Of a stretch of DNA of 64,000 bases, positions 43,318 through 55,079 are shown in pieces. Where the stretch lies: assembly GCA_035771175.1 (NCBI GenBank), contig CM069607.1, positions 10,288,501 to 10,352,500 of the forward strand, written 5' to 3'. The DNA comes from Paratinospora sagittata. Its lineage: Eukaryota > Streptophyta > Magnoliopsida > Ranunculales > Menispermaceae. The notes under the pieces are model-generated. The model was not told where the DNA came from. It saw only the letters and a program-made list of their open reading frames with translations, and ran no database searches. The translations under genes and the position numbers were made by a program. Numbering within the stretch: the stretch's first letter is position 1; the number at the start of each line of letters is the position of its first letter.

Positions 43318-44078
43318 CTAGAGGCACTATGTCAAGGGCCCAACTTCTGGTGTTATATTGCATAGAGAAGAAAATAAAGGTCTCCCTACCACACATCATC
43401 ATCCAACAAATGTTGAGGGTGATTCAAAACCCTTTGAGAAAGGAATTCCTCAGTTATGGAGTCTTGATCATGAGGATGCTATACGAAGCAAACATCAACA
43501 CTTTTGATGGGACTTCGAAGCAGATCACTGAAATGGTTACAACATCTTCTATCTTCAAGATATATTTCACGAGGGGAGGGGTAACTGACGAGGAAGTATT
43601 CAGCGCGACGATAGGAAATGTCGAAAGAATGAGAGACGAACATGGACGTTGTCTTCGAAGAAGTTGACGCAAGATTCCTGTCAGGGAAGTACCAAATAAT
43701 GAGCCAAATCAGAATTCTACATCAAACCCAGCCCCGAATAATGATCCAACCGATAGACTATTCACTGAGGAAGAGTTATTTTCCACCCTAAATCAACCTC
43801 AAGATAGAAAAAATACTCAAGCAAATCCACCAACCTGGAACATGCCAACTCAAGGCAAGACTTCGTACCCAAGGTTTCCAACTCCTGAGGTACCGTATCG
43901 GCCAGTTCCACAAGTTGCTGTGAACCAACAACAAAAGTATTGGGCGGCACCAAATTTTGGAGGGCAAAACATCCTAATGAGCCCATTGTTTCTAAACTTT
44001 TCACCTCAAACAAATCCAAATATCCAAGGGGTTCCAGTTAGGAGATCCCCGAATAAACTTGGAAGATACTATTGGTGA
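43318..44078 (+). pseudogene. E5 ORF1, C-terminal two-thirds
   Basis: Continuous with E4 ORF1 from MSRAQLLVLYCIEKKIKVSL through SSIFKIYFTRGGVTDEEV. A single TGA at 43665-43667 (RS*RKIP) interrupts the frame. It then gives a linker that E4 has lost: REVPNNEPNQN, LFTEEELFSTLNQPQ, and a Pro/Gln/Asn-rich stretch to PNIQGVPVRRSP. After this a deletion removes the basic C-terminus and the first stem-loops, joining directly to the right half of unit 2 (AAACTTGGAAGATA, 44055-44068). Confidence 0.72.
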
Positions 44079-44180
44079 TCTACTATTTAGCCGATGTTTT
44101 TAGAGACCGTGTTTATACAACTTAACTTGGTTAACACCCTTATTATCAAATTCATGTGGTATAGGACACACGAACTTGGA
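44052..44180 (+). repeat. Stem-loop array remnant (E5)
   Basis: The right half of unit 2 (44052-44075) and unit 3 (AATTCATGTG-GTATAGGA-CACACGAACTT, 44150-44177, with one arm mismatch) remain; units 0 and 1 are deleted. The loop reads GGTATAGGAC. Confidence 0.6.
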
Positions 44181-44569
44181 TAATAATCGAAAAGGCTAAG
44201 AGTAAGAGTTTAAATACATAGGATTACGATAAAACGTTAGATCAGGATATTTTCCGAGGCAAATCTTAGAATTTTTATGACTCGTATAAATTTTCAATGA
44301 AATATATAACCAGAACCAAAACATTTGAAATACTTGCAAAGTTTTGTACTTATGATATAAACATTCTAACCTTGTTTTTTTTTACCATGGCCAAACATAC
44401 GAGGCACATAAAATTCTTTAATTCCTCAACAAAACCTTATACTATACTTAGAAAAATAAGTGATTTTAACATTGCAGTACTCTCAAAATTGTTGTTGAGC
44501 ATACTATAACATTATACTTGGCTACAGTTCCTAAATTTTGGTTTTTATTTTCTCCTTGCCAGTGAGAAA

Positions 44570-45863
44570 ATGCAAACCAGGAAGAGAGGAAGGCCACGTA
44601 CTGTCCGTCCAGCAGTGGAGGCACCTCCATGAGATTCAGGAACCGCCGCCTCCAACGACAGCACGAGTTACACCTGACACTGCCACTACATCTGGGCAGG
44701 CAATACCACCCCCACCCGCACCCTTTGCCATGCCTTCGAGCATGGAAACCTTATTCGCCGGATTTATTGAGGAGATGAAAGCCACTATTCAAAAGGTCGT
44801 TCGTGAGACCACGGCCAGTCAGGTTACCACTGTTCAGGCACCTGTAAGATTTGGATCAGAATCTCAAACCGATCAGATTACCAAGTACAAGAGGCTACAA
44901 CCTCTTAGTTTTGCTGGCACCATTGATGCTGATGAGGTGCAAAAGTGGCTGGATGAGTCAAAGAAGGCTCTTGATGCAATAAGAGTCGATGAGACTCGAA
45001 AAATTCCACTAGCGACCTACCAACTTGTTGGTGGGGCAAACACATGGTGGATAACAGTGAAAGAGGACCCAAGGGTCAACAATGTTTATTGATGAGTATT
45101 TTCTCAGCGCTGTGAAGAGGCAGAAGTGCCAGGAATTCACTAAGTTATACCAGGGCAGCATGACCGTCAGGGAATATGCTGGCAAGTTCAAAGAATTATC
45201 AGTCTACTCTCTCTCCACAATCTCAACGGAGCAAGATAAGACTGAGAAATTTTATAATGGCCTTCGCCATGATATTCGACAAGCCTTGTCGATCTTGGAT
45301 CTCAAGATTTTCAAGGAGGTTGTTGACAAGGCCATGAGCTTTGAACAAGATATGATCATATAGGAGTAGAGAATGAATAAGGAAAAACGACCTGCAACGT
45401 TTTCCCAACAGGGCAACAAGAAGAAGCCCTACTACAATCAAAACCCAGCCCTCCCAACCCCTGCGACTGAACCTTTTAACCCTAACGATTTGGGTTTATT
45501 AAATCATGGCCGCGGAGGTCGTTATGGAAGGGGTGGCTGTAGAAACGACAATGGCAGAGGTGGTGGTCGACACCACAATCAACATGGCCAGCAGAACAAT
45601 TAACATGGCCAGCAAAACCGTCTGTAGTATTAGCCGACGTGTTTCAACTGCGCCAGAATGGCCATGTAAAATATGTCTGTCCACACCTTCAGTAACCTAT
45701 TCCCGTTGTTCCAGTCCACCAAGCACCACCTGCTGCTATTGCCCAACCCAGGTAGAACCAGCAGAACCAGGTTCAACAAAATCAGGGCAGAGCATTTGCC
45801 ATCGCTCAACAACCCCTCCCAGACAACAATGTAGTCGAATGTACCTTTCCTTTGTTCAATACA
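44570..45863 (+). pseudogene. E5 gag (capsid and nucleocapsid)
   Basis: The ATG at 44570 follows TTTTCTCCTTGCCAG by seven bases. It starts MQTRKRGRPRTVRPAVEAPP, then a TGA. The capsid body reads METLFAGFIEEMKATIQKVV, LQPLSFAGTIDADEVQKWLD and YQLVGGANTWW. A deletion of about 32 bp near 45083 removes WQQFES and shifts the frame to 45082-45363 (MFIDEYFLSAVK, KFYNGLRHDIRQALSILDL). Then TAG stops, an RGG-like stretch (GRGGRYGRGGCRNDNGRGGG), and a decayed zinc knuckle (FNC-QNGHVKYVC near 45645-45675). Same plan as E4 gag; not functional. Confidence 0.85.
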
Positions 45864-48800
45864 ATGGTGCATGTTTTGTTTGATTCAGGTGCTACGCATT
45901 TTTTTATATCGTCGGCATTGGTAAGACATTTAGGCCTGTAGCCTGAACCCACAAACATCACACTCCATGTCACATCACCGTTCGAATCTGGTATTGACGC
46001 GAATTTGCAGTGTTCTCAATGTGAGCTTCGAATGTCAGAACAAATAATATATGCAGATCTTTTCGTGATGGACATTGAAGACTTTGACATCATCCTCGGC
46101 ATGGACTGGCTAGCACCACTGAATGCAAAGATCGAATGTATGAAGAAGCAAGTTCAGTTAACCTTGCCTGCAAGAGAGTTTGTCAAGATTCAGGGAACAA
46201 GAAAATGGATACACAAATCAACAGTTGCACTTCTCAAGGCACAACTTCGAGCTCTATCCCTTAGTGAAGAAAATGAATCACCAACATTGTACCCTCTCGA
46301 AGCACACGATGTCCCTGTAATATCGAAATTCCCAACAATTTTTCTAAATGACCTTCTTGGTCTACCGCCTGTTCGAGAATTTGATTTTGAAATCAACCTC
46401 ATACCTGGGACAGGGCCTATCTCAATTCCACCATACATAATGTCAAATGTCGAGCTGGTCGAATTAAACAAACAACTGAAGGAATTAGAGAGTAATGGCT
46501 TCATCAGAAAGAGTTCATCACCTTGGGGCGCTCCAGTTCTGTTTGTTCGCAAAAAGGATGCTTCGTTACGACTTTGCATCGACTATTGCAAGTTGAATAA
46601 CGTCACCATCAAGAATAGATATCCATTGCCCAGGATCGATGACTTGTTCGACCAACTTTGAGATGCCAAATACTTCTCTAAGATTGATTTACGGTCCAGT
46701 TATCACCAACTCCAGATCCGAGAGTCGGACATTACCAAGACGGCGTTCAGAACTCGGTACGGTCACTATGAGTTCTTGGTCATGCCGTTCGGTCTAACAA
46801 ATGCACTTGTTGCATTCATGGATTTGATGAATCACATTTTTAGGTTATACTTAGACCGATTTGTGGTAGTTTTTGTGGACGATATCTTGATATATTCCTC
46901 AACTGAGGAAGACCATATGATACATCTAAAGATAGTCCTCTAGACCTTGAAAAGCCACCAGCTATAAGCAAAGTTGAGTAAGTGTGAATTTTGGGCGAAG
47001 CGAGTTCAATTCCTAGGCCGTGTGGTTTCAGCCAATGGCATTGAGGTAGATTCTTCTAAGGTTGAAGCAGTTCTAAACTGGAAGCAGCCTACCACTGTTA
47101 CTCAGATTAGGAGTTTTCTTGGTTTGGCTGGCTATTACAAACGCTTCATCAAGGACTTCTCAAAGATTGCTGAACGTATGACCCAGCTCACTAGAAAAGA
47201 CATGTGATTCATCTGGAATCCCGCCTGTGAAACATCATTTCAGGAATTGAAGAAACGCCTCACGATAACACCTGTACTTATCACTCCAAGAAATGCAATT
47301 GGATTTTCATTATATACCGACGCCTCTCTCCAATGCTTTGGTCCCGTACTAATGCAAGAAGGCCAAGTTGTTGCATATGCCTTGAGGCAACTGAAGATTC
47401 ATGAGGGTAATTACCCAACACATGACTTGGAACTTGCAACTGTTGTGTTTGCACTGAAATTATGGCGTCATTACCTATACGGTGAACAGTTCGAGGTCTT
47501 CTCAGATCACAAGAGTCTTAAGTATATATACACTCAGAGAGACCTAAACCTCCGCCAAAGACGATGGTTGGAATTCTTGAAAGATTATGACTTTCAACTC
47601 CAGTACCATCCCGGAAAGGCCAATGTTGTGGCGGATGCCCTGAGTAGAAAATTGAATGTTGCTTGCACCCATAACTTCGAAATGGGGAAGTTGACTACAG
47701 AGATAGAGAACTTTAACCTCCAATTGATCGAAGAGGGACCAAGATCACGACTCTCTCAATTATCAACCAACTCTGAGCTAGTTCGAAAGATTTCAGTTGC
47801 CCAAGCCAAAGACCCTATGTTAATGGAGAAACGATAACTTCTACTCAGCAGACAGGACCTTCCTCACTAGTCGGTCTAAGAAGACGGAACCGTTTTCTAT
47901 AAAAAAAATGCCTCTGTCTACCGAACGATCCTGAGGTTCGGAAAGAAGTGCTCACTGAGATGCACTGTTCGAGGTTCGCTATGCATCCTGGGGGTGACAA
48001 GATGTACAAGGATGTCAAGCAACAATTCTGGTTGTTTGGAATGAAGAAGGCAATTGCAGACTTCGTTGCTCGATGTCTCGTTTGCCAGAAAGTTAAGGCA
48101 GAACGAAGACTTCCCTCTGGACTTCTCCAGCCGTTACCTATTGAAGAATGGAAGTGGGAGAACATCGCAATGGATTTTGTTACGGCCTTGCCTCAAAATA
48201 ATAAAAGGCAAGATGCTATATGGGTTATCATTGACAGACTTACAAAGTCTGCACACTTTCTGCCAATAAAGTTCACGGATAACCGCGCCAAACTTGCATA
48301 ACTATATGAAAGAGAGATCGTACACCTTCATGGCATACCACTCACGATCGTCTCTGATCGAGACCCTCGATTCACATCAAACTTTTGGAAAAGCTTCTAG
48401 AGTAGAATGGGTTCTAAAATCACCATGAGCACAACCTTTCATCCTCAGACTGATGGGCAGTCAGAGCGTCTTATCCAAATCTTAGAAGACATGTTACAAT
48501 GTTGCATTTTGGACTTTAATGACGGATGGGCAAAATATTTACATTTAGTTGAGTTTGCATACAACAACAGCTACCAAACTAGTATCGGCATGGCACCATA
48601 CAAGGCTCTCTATGGTCGGCCCTGCAGATCTCCGGTATACTGGTTAGATATGGCAGATAGACCGCAGTTGGGCCCTGAACTAGTTCAAGAGACTTCTGAG
48701 AAGATAACACTAGTAAATGAACGACTTCGTGTTGCACAAAGTCGATAGAAGAGCTATGCTGACAAGCGGAGACAACATCTAGAATTTAATAAGGGGGACT

Positions 48801-49219
48801 TTGTTTATCTAAAAGTTCAGCCCACAAGAGGTGTCAAACTCTTTGGGATCAAAGGAAAGCTCTTCCCGCGGCATATAGGTCCATTTCAGATCATTAAAGC
48901 TATTGGAAAACTTGCTTATCGTCTATCCCTTCCATCGTCCATGCCTAAAGTTCATGACGTTTTTCACGTATCTATGCTTGGCAAGTATCATCCTGATCCT
49001 TCGCATATCATCTCTCTAGTCGAGGTTCAGGTTGAGGAAGGAAATAAGTATCAGGAGAGAGCGCTACAGATTTTGGATAGAAAAACTCAAGAACTAAGGC
49101 GACGTAGCATACCACTTGTGAAGGTGCTCTGGGATCACCATGGCGTCGAGGAAGGAACATGGGAACTAGAAGCAACAATTGAACAGAAATACCCTGAATT
49201 CTTTCCTAGTACAAATTGA
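45864..49219 (+). pseudogene. E5 pol: protease, RT, RNase H, integrase, chromodomain
   Basis: Frame 3 from 45864 to 47837 carries the protease FDSGATHFFIS, then [69 protein letters not shown], RNase H ([35 protein letters not shown]) and VVADALSRK. An A-run at about 47903 shifts to frame 2 for integrase: MHCSRFAMHPGGDKMYKDVK, CLVCQK, MDFVTALP, SDRDPRF and DGQSERLIQILEDML, then KVHDVFHVSMLGKY. The CHD-type chromodomain ends KVLWDHHGVEEGTWELEATI and YPEFF (stop at 49217-49219). All three integrase and RT catalytic acid sets are present. Stops: TGA about 46660, TAG 46940, TGA 47205, TAA 47835, TAG 48399, TAG 48747. Confidence 0.92.
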
Positions 49220-49316
49220 TGATGTGATACACTGTACTACTTTCACTTATCAATAAAATGATGGAACCTTGTTTACACATATCTTAATACATCGTTTCAC
49301 TTGAATAACTATGCAG

Positions 49317-49808
49317 ATGTTTGAAAATAATACCAATGGATATAGTGATGCACACACGCAATGGCCCCCTTGGCAACCTGTGGCGACTCCTTCAGAATCT
49401 GAGTCAAGTCACAACTACTTTGCATCACCAACTCCATCGCCACACAGACAACGATATTTATCGCCAGAGCGTGCATGAATTTTTTGTAACAATTTTGTTC
49501 AAAACAATCCCGTGCCCTCATCTTGGCAGGACCTTCTACCAAAATTACTAGGCGGCCGGATTTGAGCAATAATAGGAAAAAGTATGCCACCGCTCAACCT
49601 ACCACCCCTCAAATGATGTAACCAGCACCCTCCACCACCATCAGTTATGCAAAGGTTGGAATCTTCAGAGGACAAATATGATTCCATTTGCTCTCCATGG
49701 TTTCATGATGATGAGGATTCCACCAGCCACAACGCTATTCAGGGACCATACAAGCACTACCCTGAACTCGCAAGAGATGACGCCGGCAGTGAATCTCAAA
49801 GCAGATAA
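49317..49808 (+). pseudogene. E5 ORF3: acidic accessory protein
   Basis: The ATG at 49317 is flush with the acceptor-like ATGCAG (AG 49315-49316). Reads MFENNTNGYSDAHTQWPPWQ, ESESSHNYFASPTPSPHRQR and YLSPERA, then a TGA. It continues after frame changes with NPVPSSWQDLLPKLLGGRI and ends QRLESSEDKYDSICSPWFHD, IQGPYKHYPELARDD before a stop at 49806-49808. Ser/Pro/Asp/Glu-rich, no membrane segment. Homologous in position and plan to E2 and E3 ORF3. Confidence 0.6.
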
Positions 49809-49850
49809 CCATCATAACTACTTGAATTGATTTCGAGGGCGAAATCCCTT

Positions 49851-49865
49851 TAAGGGGGGGTAGAG
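49851..49865 (+). other. Polypurine tract (E5)
   Basis: TAAGGGGGGGTAGAG, directly before TGTAATACC at 49866. Confidence 0.85.
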
Positions 49866-49881
49866 TGTAATACCTTGTATT

Positions 49882-51269
49882 TCACACCCGGCCCTGACGC
49901 GCCTAAACCAACGGTACACTCGCGGACGGGGCGCGCATTAATGATAATAACAGAGTGTGCAGCAAAAATATAATACAGTACAAGTCTGATTTCATTTAAT
50001 TCAGAATTCAATTGTACATGACATAGTCAAGGGAACAGACTCCCCAAAATCCCCAATGAATAATACAAAGGGTACAAAATGTGGGCCCTAAACCTGCACC
50101 CAATCCACCCTAATTTTCAGTGAAAAATTGGATAATAATGGAGTGAGCTTAACGCGCTCAGTGGGTAAAATAGTTCGTGAGTATAACAATTAATAAAACA
50201 TACTTCAATATCCAATATCTTAAATACACATTAGAGCATCATAATCAATCAATATGTATGTATGCATGACACCGTCTCGTAATGGTTTGATGAACGTACA
50301 TCGCCTGAGTTCACGTACAGATGTCCTTCCCCAGGCGTAATTGTATGTCCCTCCTCAGGAACGATGCTCTGAATTCACGTACTGATGTCCCTCCCCATGC
50401 GTAACCGGGTTCTCATGTACGTCCCTCTCTAGAGAAATATAATGAATAGCGAGCAATGCTCCTAACTATTCTATGAGTCATAAACCATATACGTCCCCAG
50501 GTGGTGATATGTATGATGCCAATGCATGAACTGGTCTAGTCTACTGGTCTGGTCTTTTCTTGACATTTAGACTGACTTGGGCAACGTCTGGTGATCCTTA
50601 TCAGAGTTGGTATCACGACGTGCAAGGTTAGGACATTCAGTATTACTTGTATAAGCTGATATCTTTCAATAAGACCAACTAGATCAGTCCCCAGTTGAGA
50701 GGTGAGACACAAGGTCTGCTTAAATACCAATCGCCTAGAGCAGCCCGCTGCCTCCCGTTCACTATTTAAAGTTACTTAGGACAAGACCGAGTCTAATTGA
50801 GCCAGATTAACCACAAATCTGGCATTGTGAAAGTGTAATACATGAACTCCAAATATACAGGCATAAGTGCGACAGTATAAACATTTTATGACGTAATGCA
50901 GTGTAAATGAACAGTAGACATAATAATAATTGAATGTAAACTTTAATAAAAGTTATAAAACACGCAAACCTATGTTTCATTCCCCATCTTCAGATAAGAA
51001 CTTCTTCTTTTAGATCTGGCGCTTTCCTCCGAACAGAACTTCGTCGTATCGCACCGAGAGTCTCGAACAGAGAGTCTCAAACAGAAAAGAACTCAGAATG
51101 AGTGAAAAGAGGAGGAAGAATCACTAGAGAAGATGATTTGGTGTGAGAAAATGAGGAGGAGAGAGCTCCTTATATAGGAAATTTGGCGCCAGGACGTTCG
51201 GGCGCCCGCCCGAACGTCCGGGCATTTCTGCCCTAACGATTTTTTTTTTGTGAAATACAGGGTATTACA
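49882..51269 (-). repeat. E-family LTR in inverted orientation (1388 bp)
   Basis: Read on the minus strand it starts TGTAATACCCTGTATTTCAC (51269 downward) and is collinear with the E4 LTR. It has the GGGCA/TGCCC hairpin (51220-51233), an additional 12-bp GC-rich hairpin GGACGTTCGGGC/GCCCGAACGTCC (51192-51219), a TATA box (CCTATATAAGG, about 51172), and the repeats of the GACGTAC type. The LTR donor reads GAAGATGGGG and the acceptor TTTTTCACTG, so both splice-like sites are lost. On the plus strand it is fused to the 21-bp stub of the E5 3' LTR, sharing TCACAC at the junction. Its own end (GTGTGACA) is worn. Confidence 0.9.
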
Positions 51270-51397
51270 GAAAATCAATTTTCTGTATTTGTAAGAGATA
51301 TTCTTTGATTCACGAACCATGTCTTTTAAAACTTTCCTTATTCGTGTATCTGAAGAAAATCAGAATATTCATGAAATGTGCAGTTGCCTGACCTTCA
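51270..51397. other. Flank of the inverted LTR
   Basis: Nothing coding. The LTR end and this flank form a perfect palindrome (ACAGAAAAT-CA-ATTTTCTGT, 51267-51286). Confidence 0.6.
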
Positions 51398-51715
51398 CCT
51401 AGTTGGAAGAGTGGTATAAGTTGTTGTCTTAGGTCATGGGTTCAAATCTAACAATTTTTATTTTTTCTTCTCCGTATATCCTTCTACCCAATATTCGTTT
51501 ATCTCCATTTTGATCCTTCTACCTTTTACCCAATATTCATTTATTTCCATTTTGATCCTTCTACCCAATAATAATTATCAATAAATTAATCAAATAATAA
51601 TGTTTTCAAAAAAAAAAATCCCAATAATAATAATCCATAAATATATTTTTTCTTCTCCATATATCCTTCTACCCAATATTCATTTGTCTCTATTTTGATC
51701 CTTCTACCCAATAAT
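51398..51715 (+). mobile_element. SINE-like tRNA-derived head followed by direct repeats
   Basis: TAGTTGGAAGAGTGG (about 51399) and GGGTTCAAATC (about 51448) have the shape and spacing of RNA polymerase III A and B boxes. The downstream part repeats a CT-rich unit, TCCTTCTACCCAATATTCRT with TCTCCATTTTGATCC, about three times (51475-51710). No tRNA cloverleaf is closed, so it is not a tRNA gene. Confidence 0.4.
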
Positions 51716-51825
51716 AATAATCACTAAATTAATAAATTAATAAATAATTGGATACAAGTCGACATTAAATAATTTCAAAAAAATTACATACCAAAAAAAT
51801 GAGAAAAATTACCCATGTTACATCG

Positions 51826-51826
51826 C

Positions 51827-51863
<37 letters not shown>

Positions 51864-51865
51864 TT
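51826..51865 (+). repeat. (ATT)n microsatellite
   Basis: About thirteen uninterrupted TTA/ATT units. Confidence 0.95.
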
Positions 51866-52269
51866 AAAAAATACTTCCTAATGAAAAAAAATAAAAATGT
51901 GAGATGTACTAATAATTTGAAAAGAATGAACATTTTTTTTAAACACTATCATGCATCCACATTCATTTGTATTTCAAGTCTTTCGCTGCTATCTACCTCC
52001 TGTTTAACTAAAGGTTTGGCATTGTGAATGAAATTAGTAGTGTTGTTAAACTGTGAGTTACTAAATGAATCCACTTCTTTCATTCCCCATATGAGTAATG
52101 ATATTTAAATTATAAGTTTATACATTTTATAATTATTTTTTTCATGTTATTTTAAGTCTTAATCTACCTTTATTAACATTATGAGATATTAATAAGTCAC
52201 TTTTCTTAATTAGCCTAGGTAAATGTCTTCATTGCGTATACTTGAACCACCTTAAACTATCTTGGATAC
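51866..52269. other. AT-rich region, nothing recognised
   Basis: No gene, LTR end or tandem repeat could be recognised. Confidence 0.5.
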
Positions 52270-52594
52270 GGGGACGTAGCCATTCATGGCTAGCTTGCTC
52301 AGGTAAATATTTTTAAAAACTATTCCATAATATCCTTAATTTATACCTTTAATTCTTAATTCAACGCCCAAATCGCCTAAATTGCAAATGCAAATTGCTC
52401 AAGACCCCTGCATCGCAACTCCAAATCAATGCCCAAATTGCAACTCCAACTCAACGTCTAAATCCAACTCCAAATAGTAGCTCTAAATCAACGTTCAAAT
52501 CGCCCAGAACATCTTGCAACTCTTATTGTACCGTTGAGATTTTTTATTTAAAAAAACTTTAGCCCACCCGAAAGAAAAATCCTAGCTACGCCCT
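52270..52594. mobile_element. Possible MITE with GGGGACGTAGC/GCTACGCCC ends
   Basis: The left end GGGGACGTAGCC and right end GGCTAC-type GCTACGCCC are roughly inverted, and each is followed inward by a TAGC--GG-TRGGCT-like stretch and an A/T run. Between them a low-complexity stretch repeats CAAATYGCAACTCCAA. No target-site duplication was found. Confidence 0.35.
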
Positions 52595-52606
52595 GTTCCC
52601 TAACTT

Positions 52607-52942
52607 AGGGTTGACTGATTTTTGCTCTTTTGAGTTTGTTTATGATAGAAACAATCCTCTATGACCTAGATCTACACCCAATGTGCATTTTGCAAGCACT
52701 TCACCACGTTTTTGGTTGGTGCATGGGTTAGGGTTTTGTTGGAAACCCTTAGGGTTGAGATGTATGTTAGGGATTTGGGTTCCTAGGTTGATTTGGAACC
52801 CAATGTCGCCATTTTTCCCAATTTCTAGCAAGAAATTGATGCAGTTAAGTGTAATGACCCTAAACCTAGAAAATGAACTTAAGGTTTTCCATTGAACTTG
52901 CATGTCAACTATGTTGAATAAATGAGCATAGTTGATGTATCA
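52607..52942 (+). repeat. Family G LTR fragment, left part
   Basis: Related to the minus strand of 25060-25250: CTAAACCTAGAAAATGAACTTA and GCATGTCAACTATGTTGA line up. It continues after the solo LTR at 55080. The true LTR start is missing. Confidence 0.7.
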
Positions 52943-55079
52943 TGTCACGACGCCCCTGACGTAGGCTGACGTCATGACCGGCATAGTGTACTATACACTG
53001 TACATACCCATATACAGTATATAATACACTGTTAGCCTTCGCTTAGTCTCATAATCAATCCCAAAATTTATAGTAATTTTTTTTTTCAATATACCACAAA
53101 TCACATCCAATATAGATCTCTATAATCATTCTCTTCCTTCACACATCACATTTTCATTTCATCATCCAATATATTAAACTATCTATGCCCACACATCCCA
53201 TCTAGATGATAATACATATATATATAATGTGTGATAAGTATACATATCAAAATAACAAAAATATAATCTATTTCCTCCAAACATACATACACATACCAGA
53301 CGAAGGCTCACGTGAGTATCACTCACGGAATTTTCCTTTTCCCTTCGACTCAATACCTGAAATATTGGAGGAAATGGGGTGAGCAAACAACAACTCAGTG
53401 AATATAGTTCTTGAGATGGTAATTATATACATTTAGAGAAATATGACATTTAAAATCATTTCAAACACTTATGCAACACATGCATCATTCAACGAATATA
53501 TTATACATGTCAACAACATAAATTTCATGAGTTTTCAATAACACAATGGACAATCTCCCTCCTCCGCAAGGCAAGAGAGCGGGTCTAACCCTTGTATGGC
53601 CGTACAAGGTAGACACAGTCTCTCATCACCCAATTCACAGTCATTTCAAGGATCGCAACCCTTGTTAGGACAGACCTACTGACAATGAGGACTCGCAAAA
53701 CCTCATCTGGGTCTATTCCTAACGAAATGACAATGAGGATTCGCAAAGCCTCATCATTACAAACTCCAATTGCTAAAATCAGTTTGCATGATCCATAAAA
53801 CTCAATGCATTATATATAAATATATCATGCATACAATCAAACATTTTATATGCGTACAATGTCATACAAGAACCAAATCAAGAAAACTATACTCACAGTG
53901 GTTACACGAGTTTCTAATCCAATATATCCTCTAAAATCGAGCACCATAAACGTCATTGCTTCCTCAAGAGCGTTTAGCCATGTACTTAAGCTCTCAACTG
54001 AAATAAACCAGAGCTTATCATGAGAAGCACCATTTATCATATCTTTAGCTACTAAAAATATCAAATCATATCCAAAAATCACGATCTTCGTATCGAAATG
54101 TCCGGAATTCAGTTCTCTACGATTCTATGATCTCAAACCGGAGTTTCATTGGATGCACATCACTGTTCACATCACTGTTCACACATACTATTCACATCAC
54201 TGTTTACATAGTACTGTTTAAAACACTGTTCACATTCACTATTCACTATTCACTATTCACTGTTCACTGTTCACTATTCATCCAAAAGATGTAAATTGTA
54301 TTAAAATTGTCAAACGGTCTCCAAAACGCATGAAATAGAATCTAACCACAGATTCGGAGTCCCGACAGTCCAGGGAGTGTTTTTCTACCTTCCTAGCGGA
54401 TTTTCCATTCACGTTGAGTCAAAACCCCAATTTATCAAAAAGCCGCAAAACGGCTCCCATAGCTAAAATTAGTCCGCTAGAAAGTTTACATCTAGCTTAG
54501 ATATCAATTTTACGAAGAAATAGAGGGAAAATCACTTACCGCAGGTTCTGATTTTGCGCGAATCCCTCCCCTTTTTCTTCTTCTCCTTCTTTCGTTCCGT
54601 CCGTTCTTCTCTCTGTTTTTTTTTCTTTCTTTCCTTCATTCAGCAACTCATTGCTTCTCTCTTTTCTTTTATTTTTTTATTTTTATTTCTTTTTGTTTGG
54701 ACGTTGGTGAGAGAGATTGAGAGTGACTTCTTTTGTTTTTTTTTTTTATTTAAACATTTGAGAAAGTGTGAGATTAGACATGAGAGATGATAATTTTATA
54801 TATAAAAAGATCCAATGCACCTCATGCTCAATAATTAACCAACTCACAATCTTAATATTTCACTTTCATTCATTCAATCATACTATTCATTAATTCATTA
54901 AATCATACACCAATCCACATTTTTAATTAAATCATACATGCGTATATTTAGCGCATACGTATCAAATACGTGTATTATCACGTGTATATTTAGCTCATAC
55001 GTATAAAATACGTGTATTATACATCTCGATATACGTGTAATTTAACGTATATATGTAACTAAAATTACGGGGTGTTACA
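52943..55079 (-). mobile_element. Solo LTR of family H, with target-site duplication TATCA
   Basis: The plus strand runs from TGTCACGACGCCCC to ACGGGGTGTTACA; on the minus strand it reads TGTAACACCCCG...GGGGCGTCGTGACA. It is flanked by TATCA at 52938-52942 and 55080-55084, so the boundaries are exact (2137 bp). On its own strand it has a donor GCG/GTAAGTG (intron from 54539) and an acceptor CCAATATTTCAG (to 53357). It is related to both LTRs of H1. It carries the CACTGTTCA repeat cluster at 54160-54285. Confidence 0.93.
54160..54285. repeat. CACTGTTCA/CACTATTCA short tandem repeats
   Basis: A dozen or more copies of TTCACTRTTCAC-type units in about 125 bp, the last ones in direct tandem (ATTCACTATTCACTATTCAC). 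A shortened form is in the H1 LTR (about 57755-57790). Confidence 0.85.

Larger units (their letters stand above)
43306..49886 (+). mobile_element. E5: E-family Ty3 chromovirus from ORF1 to polypurine tract
   Basis: It begins in ORF1 at the point equivalent to 39402 of E4, and continues through spacer, gag, protease, RT, RNase H, integrase, chromodomain, ORF3 and polypurine tract (49851-49865). It then has only the first 21 bp of an LTR (TGTAATACC..., 49866-49886) before sequence changes to an LTR in opposite orientation. This is the best-preserved pol in the window. Confidence 0.88.

Noticed and set aside
51398..51460. A tRNA gene
   Set aside because: Box-like words only; no closed acceptor, anticodon and T arms.
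54554..54790. 78-codon plus-strand ORF rich in Phe/Ser
   Set aside because: CT-rich stretch inside the family H solo LTR (which lies on the minus strand); low complexity, mirrored at 63059-63298 on the other strand.
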